Positions 16,501-25,569 are shown, counted from the stretch's first letter. The stretch: 42,745 nucleotides of DNA from JBJXGV01 sp046160485 (GCA_046160485.1 JBJXGV010000024.1:1-42745); one strand, 5' to 3'. The notes: a model not told the origin generated them from the letters alone. Numbers and translations are program-made.

Positions 16501-17775
16501 TTCGCGAGCCGCATCGCCAACCAAGGCCTCTTCGTTACGTACCTCGGCGTCTTTCTCTCCGGCATCCTGTTGTCGTTTACGCCCTGCGTTTTCCCGATCA
16601 TTCCGATCACCGTCGGCGTGATCGGCGCTCGCGGCGCGGGATCGGTATCGCGCGGTTTCTTCCTTTCGCTCTTCTACGTCTTCGGCATGGCGCTCACGTA
16701 CGCGACGCTCGGCCTCGTCGCCGCGCAAACAGGCGCTCTCTTCGGCTCGCTCCTGCAGAATCCGCTCGTCATCGGCTTCGTCGCGTTCGTGCTTACGGCG
16801 CTCGCGCTCTCGATGTTCGGCCTCTACGAGATTCAGCTTCCGCCGAGCCTCGCGGGCCGCCTCTCCGGCGGCGGCGCGGGCGGCGGTTTCGTCGGCGTCT
16901 TCCTCATGGGGATCATCGCCGGGCTCGTTGCGTCGCCGTGCGTCGGCCCCGTCATTCTCGGGCTCTTGATCTACATCGCGACGACCGGATCGCTCGTTCT
17001 CGGATTTACGCTTCTCTTCACGCTCGGTCTCGGAATGGGGCTTCTCTTCCTCGTGATCGGCACCTTCTCCGGCTCGCTCTCTTCGCTCCCGCGCGCGGGT
17101 CTCTGGATGGATCGCGTGAAAGAACTCTTCGGCGTGCTTCTCATCGCGATGGCGCTCTACTTCATTCGGCCGATCGTCGACCCGACTCTCTTCGCGGGAG
17201 TGACCGGCATCATGTGTCTGGTGCTCGCGGGATTCGGCGGCGTCTTCGAGGCCACGAGCGCGGGTTGGATGGATCGCGCGCGCCGCACGGTGCTCCTCGT
17301 CCTTCTCGCGGCGGGAATCGCGCTCACAGGCGGCGCGTTGCGCGACTCGGGCTTCCTGCTTTCGGCGGCCCCGCGCGGCGCATCGAGCGGCAGCGGCGCG
17401 GGCGGCGACGGCGCGCACGACGGCGGCATCGCGTGGATCGCGTCCGAATCCGACGGCATCGCCGCGGCGCGCGCGGCGGGCCGCGCGACGATCATCGACT
17501 TCACCGCCGACTGGTGCCTCGTCTGCCACGAAATCGACGAAGCGGTCTTCCACGATCCACGCGTCGTCGCGGCGGCCTCCGACTTCGTTGCGATCCGCCT
17601 CGACTTCACGCGCATCGACGACACGGCGCGCGGCTTGCAGTCCAAGTACGGCGTGCGAGGGCTCCCGATGGTTCTCTTCCTCGATCGCGAAGGCAACGTG
17701 CGCCACGACCTCTCCGTTTCCGGCTTCATCCAACCCGAGGAATTCCTCGAGAGGATGCGAAGAGCGGCCGCATGA
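13588..17775 (+). CDS. CopA-DsbD fusion: copper P1B-ATPase joined to thiol:disulfide interchange protein DsbD
   Basis: One uninterrupted 1395-codon frame from GTG 13588 contains two complete proteins. The CopA part has an HMA domain with GMHCASC (C21, C24), a His-rich linker, TGES 306-309, the Cu-transport motif CPC 411-413, DKTGTLT from 455, HP at 494-495 and GDGVND from 649. It ends after its last helix near residue 758. The DsbD part follows: a hydrophobic helix 776-799, the periplasmic alpha domain with C908 and C913, the membrane beta domain with C1000 (FTPC) and C1118 (SPC), and a thioredoxin-like gamma domain with WC1310-x2-C1313. All catalytic residues of both are intact, and topology fits: the extra helix brings the alpha domain to the periplasm. 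GTG 15865 is an in-frame alternative start for a separate DsbD with a normal signal peptide. Confidence 0.93.
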   Translation: MAAHPASDGEQITLPISGMHCASCVGTVESAIARAPGVDAVDVNLVTATAHVRHHGASVADIVRAVEGAGFGVPVAEAHAHVPHGDRAPAPADAAAHGHSRTAQAAHHTVSAELFVEATAPLWRRFAVAAASTSLVMILGMQHDAHVDMPRVAAGAIVTLICLAYSGDAYFRGFLASVRRRAADMNTLIAVGTGASFLLSIIAAFRPELAPRGGGLYFDTAVMIVALLLVGRLLEARARRRAIASVAELAAISVPPARVVRAGAELLVAPDAVVVGDEAIVRAGEVVPVDGEIISGTSAVDESLVTGESLPVARAPGDAVIGGSLNGNGLLRVRVTRTGEMTTLAAIVRAVMDAQSGKARIQRIADRVAAVFVPIVFAIALATAGAWAALGGEAGLAKGLVHAIAVLMIACPCALGLATPMALLVGTGRAARAGILFRDAPALERAAAVRTILFDKTGTLTRGRPEVTGVRACNGFAPREVIALAASVESGAGHPVGAAILAHARSLGIAPPPPDTVENVPGLGIRGRAGGRVILVGGSRFVVENGISLDCGAAEGGGDPEHPGSIWVVVDGRVAGFLRIADRIRDEAAESVNELRSLGVRSGMVTGDHESIAREIASPLGLEPVLAARLPHEKAADVAALGAGTAMVGDGVNDAPALARADVGFAIAGGADVARAAADVTLVRPDLRLVPAAIRLARATHRVIRQNLLWAFLFNVIGIPIAAGLFEPRYGFAISPEFAALAMAASSVIVTVNSLRLRSVRLAPQRAARAGGVSAGGLAAAAALCAALALPLAPAPAAADDLGDNPFNVRAEVVATPGDASGDYRVEISFLCPPGTYIYAERTTASFPFEKQITAAVFAKGTVKFDKFEERELEIFTGTARAVAHLRAGSRTAGEIFPLAIAVEYQGCATEFCYFPQAETLRVAPDAATTAAASGGTSPAPGATDATLAPKTGAPEAAVASNPGQTGGGVDFASRIANQGLFVTYLGVFLSGILLSFTPCVFPIIPITVGVIGARGAGSVSRGFFLSLFYVFGMALTYATLGLVAAQTGALFGSLLQNPLVIGFVAFVLTALALSMFGLYEIQLPPSLAGRLSGGGAGGGFVGVFLMGIIAGLVASPCVGPVILGLLIYIATTGSLVLGFTLLFTLGLGMGLLFLVIGTFSGSLSSLPRAGLWMDRVKELFGVLLIAMALYFIRPIVDPTLFAGVTGIMCLVLAGFGGVFEATSAGWMDRARRTVLLVLLAAGIALTGGALRDSGFLLSAAPRGASSGSGAGGDGAHDGGIAWIASESDGIAAARAAGRATIIDFTADWCLVCHEIDEAVFHDPRVVAAASDFVAIRLDFTRIDDTARGLQSKYGVRGLPMVLFLDREGNVRHDLSVSGFIQPEEFLERMRRAAA

Positions 17776-19652
17776 GCGACCCCGACGGCTCAGCAGATCT
17801 CTTCCTGCGTCTTCTGCAACTGAGTCCGGTCCCAGTCGCCGTCACGCGTTTCGCCACCGGCGAGTTTCTCGAAGCCAACGACAGTCTGCTCGCGATCCTC
17901 GGTTACAGCCGCGATGAGCTGATCGGTAAGACGACGACCGAGCTCGGCGTCTGGAGCAGCGCGGGCGATCGAAACGCGTTCATGGCGCGTCTGACCGCGC
18001 CGAATGCGAAGACGGTCTGGTCGAACCTTCCGATATCGACGCGCGCCGGCGACAGAATCGTCGATTCGGTCGCGCTCTCGATGATCGTGTGGCGCGGCGA
18101 AACCTGTCTCTTGGCGGTGTTGCGCGGCAGCGAAGAGCGCGAGCGTGTCGAGGAGATTCGCCGCCGTCGCGAGGCGCACTTGCGCATCCTCACGGAGCAA
18201 CTCCCCGCTGTGTTCTGGACCACCGATCGCGAGTTGACGATCACGTCGTCCGGCGGGAAGGCTCTGGCCGCTATGGGTGTTGTTCCCGGCCAGCTCGTCG
18301 GCATGCCGCTCACCGAGTACCTCCAATCCGAAGACCCGGAGTTCCTACCGCTTCGCGCGCACCTTCGCGCTCTTCAAGGCGAAAGCGCTTCGTATGACCA
18401 AGAGTGGATCGGGCAGATCTATCAGACGCACATCGAGGCGCTCTACGAGGAGGGACGGATCGCGGGATGCGTCGGCGTGGCGATCATAGTCACCGAGCAT
18501 CGCCGCGCGGAGGAAGCTCTCCGCGAGAGCGAGGAGCGCTACCGGCGGCTCGTCTCGACTTCGTTCGACGGCGTCGCCATTCAGATCGACGGCCGGATCG
18601 TCTACATCAATCACTCCGGGGCGAAGCTGTTCGGAGCGGAGAGCCCGGATCAGCTCGTCGGCGTTTCGATCACGGACCTTGTTCATCCGGAGGAGCGGCA
18701 TTTGGCGCGGGAGCGGATCGAACTCGTGCTTCAGGACGAGAAGCCCGCGCCGCTCGTCGAGCGCCGCATCATCCGCCTCGACGGCGCCGAGCGCTGCGTC
18801 GAGTTGGCCGCGGTGCCGATCACCTACAGCGGCCGACGCGCGGCGCTCGGCGTGATCCGCGACGTCACCGAACGCAAGGCCGCCGCCGAGCGCATTCGCG
18901 TTCACACCGAACAACTCGAGGATCTCGTGCGAACCCGCACCGAGCGGCTTCACGAGTTGGAACGCCAGCGCGCCGCGGTCGACAAACTCGTCGTGGCCGG
19001 GCGAATGGCCGCCGACATTGCGCACGAGATCAACAACCCGCTCGCGGGAATTCAGAGCTCGTTCCAGCTCGTGAAGGACTGCGTTCCGCCGGATCATCGT
19101 TACTTCGCGTACGTCGGGCGCATCGAGAACGAGATCGGCCGGATCGCGCGAATCGTGCGGCAGATGCTCGACGTGCACCGCGAGTCGCCCGAGGCCCCGC
19201 GCACGTTCTGCCTCTCGACACTGATCAGAGACGTCGTGTCGATTCTTTCGCCCGGCTTCACCGAGAGGGGCGTCACCATCGAAATCGACACACTTCCCGA
19301 GCCATTAACCGTGACGCTCCCCGAAGACACGCTCCGCCAGGTGCTGATCAACATCGTGAAGAACGCGGTCGAGGCGTCGCCGCGCGGCGGGCAAGTCCGA
19401 ATCTCCGCGAAGTTTTTGGGAGAGCAGATCCAGATTCGCGTCGCGGACCAAGGCTGCGGCATCTCTGAAGCCGATCTGGCGCACATCTACGAGCCGTTCT
19501 TCACGACGAAGGATGGCGCTTCGCGCGATGGTGTCGGCCTCGGGCTTACGATTTCGCACGGACTCGTCCAGGCCATGCGAGGCTCGATTCGCCACACGAG
19601 CCGCGACGGGCGCGGCACCGTCTGCACGATCTCGCTGCCTCGCAACGTCTGA
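17772..19652 (+). CDS. multi-PAS cytosolic sensor histidine kinase
   Basis: This 626-residue protein has no membrane segment. It has three PAS domains (about 8-120, 135-245 and 252-370), a coiled coil, and an NtrB/AtoS-like kinase core: H418 in IAHEINNPLAG, N-box NIVKNAVEA 527-535, DQGCG 559-563, FFTTK 576-580 and GVGLGL 587-592. ATG 17772 overlaps the TGA of the CopA-DsbD gene, so the sensor is translationally coupled to it. With the response regulator 22 bp downstream it forms a two-component pair that may respond to redox or metal state; the ligand of the PAS domains is not evident. Confidence 0.92.
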   Translation: MSDPDGSADLFLRLLQLSPVPVAVTRFATGEFLEANDSLLAILGYSRDELIGKTTTELGVWSSAGDRNAFMARLTAPNAKTVWSNLPISTRAGDRIVDSVALSMIVWRGETCLLAVLRGSEERERVEEIRRRREAHLRILTEQLPAVFWTTDRELTITSSGGKALAAMGVVPGQLVGMPLTEYLQSEDPEFLPLRAHLRALQGESASYDQEWIGQIYQTHIEALYEEGRIAGCVGVAIIVTEHRRAEEALRESEERYRRLVSTSFDGVAIQIDGRIVYINHSGAKLFGAESPDQLVGVSITDLVHPEERHLARERIELVLQDEKPAPLVERRIIRLDGAERCVELAAVPITYSGRRAALGVIRDVTERKAAAERIRVHTEQLEDLVRTRTERLHELERQRAAVDKLVVAGRMAADIAHEINNPLAGIQSSFQLVKDCVPPDHRYFAYVGRIENEIGRIARIVRQMLDVHRESPEAPRTFCLSTLIRDVVSILSPGFTERGVTIEIDTLPEPLTVTLPEDTLRQVLINIVKNAVEASPRGGQVRISAKFLGEQIQIRVADQGCGISEADLAHIYEPFFTTKDGASRDGVGLGLTISHGLVQAMRGSIRHTSRDGRGTVCTISLPRNV

Positions 19653-19674
19653 CACATTCGAAAGGAGCGCACCC

Positions 19675-20424
19675 ATGGTCGCAACGGCTCGCATTCTCTT
19701 CGCGGACGACGAGGATCTGTTTCTCAATTCGACGGCGGATCTACTCGAGCGCGCGGGCTTCGAGTGCGTTCGCGTGCGCGACGGCGAAAGCGCCGCGGAG
19801 ATGTTGCGCCGCGAAAGCTTCGATCTGCTGATCACCGACATTCGGATGCCGGGCAACTTCAACCTCGAACTCGTGCGCGAGGTCGCGAAGAGCACCCCGC
19901 CGATACCGGTCATCATCGTTACCGGTTTTCCCCGGCTCGAGACGGCGATCGACTCGATCCAGCTTCCGGTTGTCGCGTACGTCACGAAGCCGTTCGAGTT
20001 TTCGACGCTGCTCAATGAGGTCCGGCAGTCGGTGATGCAGGCGCGCGTCGCGCGCGCGGCGAGAAACGTTCAGCAGCGAATCGATGCGTGCCGCGAAGAC
20101 CTCGCGAGTTTGTCGGACGGAGTCGATCTGGCGCCGCGCGCGCGGCCGAGCGCCGCGGTCGACGCGTTTTTCGAGAGCGCGTTTCGCAACATCGCCGGAT
20201 CGCTGCTCGAGGTGCGGCGGCTCGCGGAAGGAATCGCGGCCGGTTCGCCGCGCGAAGAAGCCGTCTGTCTCTTGATGAATTGCCCGCGCGAAGCCCGGCT
20301 TCGCGAAGGAATCCTCGACGCCATCGCGGTGATCGAGAAGACGAAGGCATCCTTCAAGTCGACTGAGCTGCGCGCGCTGCGGCATCGGCTCGACCTGCTC
20401 GTCCGCGGCGACGCGGTTGCCTAA
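19675..20424 (+). CDS. response regulator with an unrecognised C-terminal domain
   Basis: This 249-residue protein has a receiver domain (1-125) with acidic D11-D12, the phospho-acceptor Asp in LLITDIRMPG near 56, and the conserved Lys in VTKPFEF. The remaining ~120 residues have no visible helix-turn-helix, sigma54 AAA+ or diguanylate-cyclase motif. They contain a CPREARLREGILDAI segment followed by IEKTKASFKSTELRALR. AAAGGAG sits upstream of ATG 19675. It is the likely partner of the kinase just before it. The output mode is unknown and may be protein interaction rather than DNA binding. Confidence 0.85.
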   Translation: MVATARILFADDEDLFLNSTADLLERAGFECVRVRDGESAAEMLRRESFDLLITDIRMPGNFNLELVREVAKSTPPIPVIIVTGFPRLETAIDSIQLPVVAYVTKPFEFSTLLNEVRQSVMQARVARAARNVQQRIDACREDLASLSDGVDLAPRARPSAAVDAFFESAFRNIAGSLLEVRRLAEGIAAGSPREEAVCLLMNCPREARLREGILDAIAVIEKTKASFKSTELRALRHRLDLLVRGDAVA

Positions 20425-22867
20425 GCGCTGCGCTCCGGCCGAATCCCTCGACGCACGCACGACACTTCTCCTCGCGTTCGGGATCGCCGCGGCTACAATT
20501 CTCGCTATTCTCGGTCCGGGGCTCGTGCTCGGCCGGACGCCGCTCTTGCGCGACCTCGTGCTCTTCTTCCATCCGTGGACCGACCACGCGGCGCGCCGCG
20601 TCGCCGCGGGTGAGTATCCGCTGTGGAATCCGCTCGTCTATTGCGGCACGAGCTGGGCGAGCCAAGTTCAAGGCCGCGTCCTCTACCCGACGTTTCCGCT
20701 CTACCTTGTCTTTCCGTATGGATTCGCGGCGCAGCTCGACCTCGCGCTTCACCTCGCCGGCGGTGCGGTGTGCGCGGCGTGGTTTCTTTTGCGTATGGGC
20801 GCAGGGCGCGCCGGTTCCATCTTCGGCGGTGTCGCGGCGATCCTCAACGGATGGATGCTCGCGAAGCTCGAGGCGCCGGAGAAGGTCGCGATTCTCGCGC
20901 TCGTGCCGCTTGCGCTCCTCGGCTTCGCGCTAGCGCGCGACGGGCGCGCGCGCGCCGGTGCCGCGCTCGCGGCGGTCGCAATCGCGCTGCAACTGTTGAA
21001 CGGTTATCCGCCGCTGTCGTTGTACGCGATCGGCGCGGAGGTGTTCGCCGGAATCGCGCTCGTTGTGTTTGCGGCGGAGGGCCACGAGCGGTCGGCGCGC
21101 GCCGGTCGCGGCGCGCTCGTGGCGGCGGGCGCGCTCGCGATCGGCGTGTTGCTCGCGTGCGCGAGCCTCGTGCCGTTCGCCGCCGACGTGCGCGAGTCGG
21201 CGTACGCCAAACCGCTTCCCGCGGAGATGGCGGCGGCGAGATCTCTCTTGCCCGTTCACACGGCGGGCGTGTTCATGCCGCGGTGGACGGGTCTGCCCGG
21301 GAACGACCGCTACTGGGGCGGCGAACTCTCGGTGTATACGGCGGGCGCCATCTACGTCGGCCTGCCGGCGGTGCTGCTCGCGCTTGTCGCGATCGCGTGG
21401 GCGATCCGCCCCGCGCGGCGCGGCGACGGCGCGCGCGCGGACACGCTCACCGCGCAACGCTCTGCGATTCTTGCGCTCGCGATTGTCGCCGCGGTGGCAA
21501 CGCTCGTCGCTTTCGGACGCCATTCTTTTCTATTCGGATTCTTACGGGGAGCGTTCCCGTTCTACGCGACGACACGCTGGCCGAGTCAGAGCCTCTGCGT
21601 CGTTCCGCTCGCGATCGGGTTGCTCGGCGGCTTCGGCCTCGGCGTGATCGAACGGCGGCTCGCCGGTGGCGAGAGCGCGACCGTGCGGCGCCGCGCCGCC
21701 GGGGCGGGCATCGTCGTCGCGGGGTGCCTGCTTGCGATGTCGCTGATTCCGGCGGCGCAACGACCGGTGCTCGCGCTGCTCGAGGGGGCCATGCTCCCGC
21801 ACCAGAGCGCCGCATTCGCCGCGCACGCCGCCGCGTTTCTCCGCGGCGATCTCCAGCGCGCCGCACTCGTCGTCGCCGCGGCCGCGCTCGCGCTCGCGCT
21901 GCCGTTGCGCGCATGGCTCCTCGTCGCCGCGTTCACCGCGACGGATCTGGCGCTCCTCGGGCGCACGCTCGCGCCGTACACACGAGAGAATCTCTTCGAA
22001 GACCGCGCGGGCACCGGCGCACTCGAAGGCGTGCGCGATCGCGGCGAGAGAATCCTCCGCATGGGCGGCGACCTCGCGCTCGAGATGTCGGTGTACGGCG
22101 CGCGCGGCGCGCTGATTCTTCGCGAAGCCGAGCGGAGTCTCTCGGGCGCGACGCCGCTACTTCACGGACTTCCCGCGGCGGATGGCGCCGATCCGCTTCA
22201 GTCGGCGCGCAACGCGTACCTCGTCGGCGCCCTGACTCGCGAAAAGACCCCGGCGCAGATGCGCGAGAAGATCGGCGCGGTGCTCGGCGTCGGGGCGTTC
22301 GTGATTCCGAATCGCGCAAGCGTCGCGGATCTCGCAGCGTTGTCGTCGATCCCCGACACGATCACGTTCCGCGCGAGCGCGCTCGAGCCCGTACCGTTCG
22401 CATACCTCGTCGGCCGCGTCGAGGCGATTCCCCGCGACGACGATCAGATCATCCGCCTCGTCTCGGACGACTTCGATCCGCGCCGGGCCGCGCTGGTGGC
22501 AACGCTGCCGGCGGGTTTCGCGCTCGAGCGCGATGCGGGCGCCGGCGAGGGAGCCTACGCGGCCTGCCGCGTCGAACGCCCGCGCGCCGAGCGGATCCGA
22601 ATCGCCGTCGCGCCGCAGTCCGACGCGCTTCTCGTCGTGCGCGAGTCGCATCACTCGGGTTGGCGCGCCACCGTCGACGGCCGCGAGCGCGCGATCGAGC
22701 GTACGAACTTCCTCGTGATGGGGATTCCGGTGCACGCGGGCGAGTCGAGCGTCGAACTCGTCTTCGCGCCGAAGAGCGTGCGCGTTGGCTTCGCGCTCTC
22801 AGCGCTCGGCGTCGCGGCGCTCGCGCTTCTCTTCGCATGGCCGCGCATGCGACGACGCGCGTCTTAG
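20417..22867 (+). CDS. YfhO-like multi-pass membrane protein
   Basis: This protein of about 816 residues has some twelve hydrophobic segments in its first two thirds and a periplasmic-looking C-terminal domain before a last helix. Early segments LLRDLVLFFHPWTDHAAR and EYPLWNPLVYCG match the YfhO family of large GT-C-fold-like membrane proteins, some of which glycosylate lipoteichoic acid or lipid carriers. The C-terminal HHSGWRATVDG-type segment is also typical of the family. Start TTG 20417 overlaps the response regulator end by 8 bp. The 3' end overlaps the stop of the convergent glucosidase gene by 4 bp. Substrate unknown. Confidence 0.8.
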   Translation: MPKRCAPAESLDARTTLLLAFGIAAATILAILGPGLVLGRTPLLRDLVLFFHPWTDHAARRVAAGEYPLWNPLVYCGTSWASQVQGRVLYPTFPLYLVFPYGFAAQLDLALHLAGGAVCAAWFLLRMGAGRAGSIFGGVAAILNGWMLAKLEAPEKVAILALVPLALLGFALARDGRARAGAALAAVAIALQLLNGYPPLSLYAIGAEVFAGIALVVFAAEGHERSARAGRGALVAAGALAIGVLLACASLVPFAADVRESAYAKPLPAEMAAARSLLPVHTAGVFMPRWTGLPGNDRYWGGELSVYTAGAIYVGLPAVLLALVAIAWAIRPARRGDGARADTLTAQRSAILALAIVAAVATLVAFGRHSFLFGFLRGAFPFYATTRWPSQSLCVVPLAIGLLGGFGLGVIERRLAGGESATVRRRAAGAGIVVAGCLLAMSLIPAAQRPVLALLEGAMLPHQSAAFAAHAAAFLRGDLQRAALVVAAAALALALPLRAWLLVAAFTATDLALLGRTLAPYTRENLFEDRAGTGALEGVRDRGERILRMGGDLALEMSVYGARGALILREAERSLSGATPLLHGLPAADGADPLQSARNAYLVGALTREKTPAQMREKIGAVLGVGAFVIPNRASVADLAALSSIPDTITFRASALEPVPFAYLVGRVEAIPRDDDQIIRLVSDDFDPRRAALVATLPAGFALERDAGAGEGAYAACRVERPRAERIRIAVAPQSDALLVVRESHHSGWRATVDGRERAIERTNFLVMGIPVHAGESSVELVFAPKSVRVGFALSALGVAALALLFAWPRMRRRAS

Positions 22868-25569
22868 CCGCGCGCGGCGAGTTTCGCGCGCTCGCGCACG
22901 CGCCCGCGCGCGAGGTCCTCGATCGAGCGCACGGCGAGCGCCGTCCATCCGGTCTGGTGCGAAGCTCCGAGGCCTTGCCCTGTATCGCCGTGGAAATACT
23001 CCGAGAAGAGGACGAGATCGCGCCAGTGAGGATCCTCGGCATAACGCGCGTCGCGGCCGTGACACGGGCGGTGTCCGCTCTCGTCAGGCAAAAAGATGCG
23101 CGCCAGGCGCGACGCCAGCTCGCGCGACACTTCGGACAGCGTCATCATGCGTCCCGAGCCGGTGGGGCACTCGACGCGCATCGAATCGCCGTAGAAGTAG
23201 TGGTAGCGCTCGAGCGCCTCGACGAGGAGGAAGTTGAGCGGAAACCAAATCGGGCCGCGCCAGTTCGAGTTCCCGCCGAAGAGCCCCGAGTTCGACTCGC
23301 CGGGAACGTAGTCGACGCGGTGTTCTTCGCGGCCGACGCGGAAGATGAACGGATTCTCCCTATGAAAACGTGACGCGGATCGCACTCCGTACGGCGAGAG
23401 GAACTCGGTTTCGTCGAGGACGCGCCGCAGCGCGCGCGCGAGCCGCTCGCGCGACGGAATCGCGAGAAGCCGGTGCGCGTCGCCGCCGTTGGCGCGCGTG
23501 TCCATGTACGAAATGTGCTGCGCGAGATCCTTGCGATTCTCGAGGAACCAATCGAGGCGCTTCTTAAAGCCGGGCAGTTTCTTGAGCACGGAATCCTCGA
23601 GGACCTCGACCGCGAAGAGCGGAATGATTCCGACCATCGAGCGGATCCGCAACGGAATCTCGCGGCCGTTGACGTGGAGGCGGTCGTAGTAGAACCCGTC
23701 CTGCTCGTCCCAGAGGCCGGTACCGCCGAAGCCGTTCATCGCGTCGGCGATCGCGACGAAATGCTCGAAGAACTTCGACGCAACGTCCTCGTACGCGGGG
23801 TCCTCGCTCGCGAGTTCCAGCGCCATCGCGAGCATCGTCGTGCAGTAGAACGCCATCCACGCGGTGCCGTCGGCCTGTTCGAGGTGTCCGCCCGTCGGCA
23901 GCGGTTTCGACCGATCGAACACTCCGATGTTGTCGAGGCCGAGGAATCCGCCAGAGAAAATGTGCTTGCCGTCGATGTCTTTGCGATTCACCCACCAGGT
24001 GAAGTTAATCAGGAGTTTCTGGAAGATGCTCGCGAGGAAGCGGCGGTCGCGCGCGCCGCGGAGCCCCGTCATCTTGTAGACGCGCCACGCGGCCCACGCG
24101 TGCACGGGCGGGTTGACGTCGCCGAACGCAAATTCGTACGCCGCCATTTGCCCGTTCGGATGCATGTACCACTCGCGCAGGAAGAGCGTGAGCTGGTTCT
24201 TCGCGAAGTGCGGATCGATTTTCGCGAAGGGAATCATGTGAAACGCGAGGTCCCACGCCGCGTACCACGGGTACTCCCACTTGTCGGGCATCGAGATGAC
24301 GTCGCGGTTGTAGAGATGCGACCAGTCGGCGTTGCGCCCCGAAAGGCGGCGCGCGGGCGGCGACGGCTGCGCGGGATCGCCCTCGAGCCAGTCCTTCACG
24401 ACGTAGTAGTAGAACTGCTTCGACCAGAGGAGCCCCGCGTAGCCCTGGCGCGCGACGCGCGACTCCTCGTCGGACATCGCGTCGGGGAGAATCGCCGCGT
24501 AGTACGCGCGCGATTCCGCCGCGCGCTCGGCGACGATGCGCTCGAAGCCGGCGTCGAACGCGCGAGCGGGCGCTTCGCCGTCGGCGAAGAAACGAACGCG
24601 CACCGAGACGCTCTCGCCCGCGGGAATCGTGAAGCGGTAGTGCGCGGCGGCCTTCGTTCCCGAGTGCGCGGGGTTGACGGCGTTGCGCGCGCCGCCCACG
24701 ACGTACTCGTGAAACGCGTCCTTCACATAGGGCGTCGCGTTCGGCGTTCCGAAAAGCCGCGCGGTGTTCGATTCGTTCTCCGTGAAGAGCAGCTCCGGGG
24801 TTCCGCCGCCGTCCGCATGCGGCTCGAACTCGATGCGGAATCGCCCGAGCGAGGCGTGCACGGCGTCGATCGCGTTCTCTTTCGAGCGCGTCATCGACGG
24901 CTTCGGCCAGTAGCCTTCGCCCGTGCGCCCCCACGACCACGTGTTGCGAAACCAAAACGTCGGCAAGAGATCGATGCGCGCCGGCTCGGGGCCGCGATTG
25001 GCGATCGTGATCTTCACGAGAACATCGTTGGGGGAGTTCTTCGCGTATTCGGCGAAGACGTCGAAGTAGCGATCGCCGTCGAACGCGCCGGTATCGATCA
25101 GTTCGAACTCGGCGTCGTTCTTGCCGCGACGGCGCGATTCGCCGATGAGGTTCGCGTAGGGGAACTCGCGCTGCGGGTACTTGTAGAGCGCCTTCATGTA
25201 CGAGTGCGTCGGCGACGATTCGAGGTAGTAGTAGCACTCCTTCACGTCCTCGCCGTGATTGCCTTCGGGGCCCGTCAGTCCGAAGAGGCGTTCCTTGAGG
25301 ATGGAGTCGCGGCCATTCCAGAGCGCGAGCGCGAAACAGAAGCGTCCTTGCGCGTCGGTGATTCCGAGAAGGCCGTCCTCGCCCCAGCGGTACGTCCGGC
25401 TGCGCGCGTGATCGTGCGGGAGGTAACCCCACGAGTCCCCGCGCTCGGAATAGTCCTCGCGCACGGTGCCCCACTGCCGCTCGGAGAGATACGGACCCCA
25501 GCGCTTCCAATCCTTCGCGCGCTGCGCGCTCTCTTCGAGGCGATTCGCTTCGGCGTTCTCGGTTGCCAT
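22864..25569 (-). CDS. GH63-type (MGH1-fold) glucosidase
   Basis: This 901-residue cytosolic protein has no signal peptide. The N-terminal beta-rich half is followed by an (alpha/alpha)6 catalytic domain. Key segments are WYAAWDLAFHMIPF, which holds the likely acid Asp, GGFLGLDNIGVFDRS, NSNWRGPIWFPLN and the C-terminal GDTGQGLGASHQTGWTALA. These match bacterial glycoside hydrolase family 63 enzymes, which act on alpha-glucosides such as glucosylglycerate or related compatible solutes. GGGG lies just before ATG 25569. It is a single gene on its strand, convergent with the YfhO-like gene. The substrate cannot be read from the sequence. Confidence 0.88.
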   Translation of the reverse strand: MATENAEANRLEESAQRAKDWKRWGPYLSERQWGTVREDYSERGDSWGYLPHDHARSRTYRWGEDGLLGITDAQGRFCFALALWNGRDSILKERLFGLTGPEGNHGEDVKECYYYLESSPTHSYMKALYKYPQREFPYANLIGESRRRGKNDAEFELIDTGAFDGDRYFDVFAEYAKNSPNDVLVKITIANRGPEPARIDLLPTFWFRNTWSWGRTGEGYWPKPSMTRSKENAIDAVHASLGRFRIEFEPHADGGGTPELLFTENESNTARLFGTPNATPYVKDAFHEYVVGGARNAVNPAHSGTKAAAHYRFTIPAGESVSVRVRFFADGEAPARAFDAGFERIVAERAAESRAYYAAILPDAMSDEESRVARQGYAGLLWSKQFYYYVVKDWLEGDPAQPSPPARRLSGRNADWSHLYNRDVISMPDKWEYPWYAAWDLAFHMIPFAKIDPHFAKNQLTLFLREWYMHPNGQMAAYEFAFGDVNPPVHAWAAWRVYKMTGLRGARDRRFLASIFQKLLINFTWWVNRKDIDGKHIFSGGFLGLDNIGVFDRSKPLPTGGHLEQADGTAWMAFYCTTMLAMALELASEDPAYEDVASKFFEHFVAIADAMNGFGGTGLWDEQDGFYYDRLHVNGREIPLRIRSMVGIIPLFAVEVLEDSVLKKLPGFKKRLDWFLENRKDLAQHISYMDTRANGGDAHRLLAIPSRERLARALRRVLDETEFLSPYGVRSASRFHRENPFIFRVGREEHRVDYVPGESNSGLFGGNSNWRGPIWFPLNFLLVEALERYHYFYGDSMRVECPTGSGRMMTLSEVSRELASRLARIFLPDESGHRPCHGRDARYAEDPHWRDLVLFSEYFHGDTGQGLGASHQTGWTALAVRSIEDLARGRVRERAKLAARG

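Noticed and set aside
16938..17771. Upstream extension of the PAS kinase frame
   Set aside because: It overlaps the DsbD coding region in another frame; ATG 17772 with the ATGA overlap is far more likely.
20494..20499. TACAAT inside the YfhO-like gene
   Set aside because: Within coding sequence, no -35 and no downstream start.
20623..23373. Plus-strand open frame of 916 codons over the YfhO-like gene
   Set aside because: Arg/Ala-rich shadow translation with no domain; the YfhO frame has membrane helices and family motifs.
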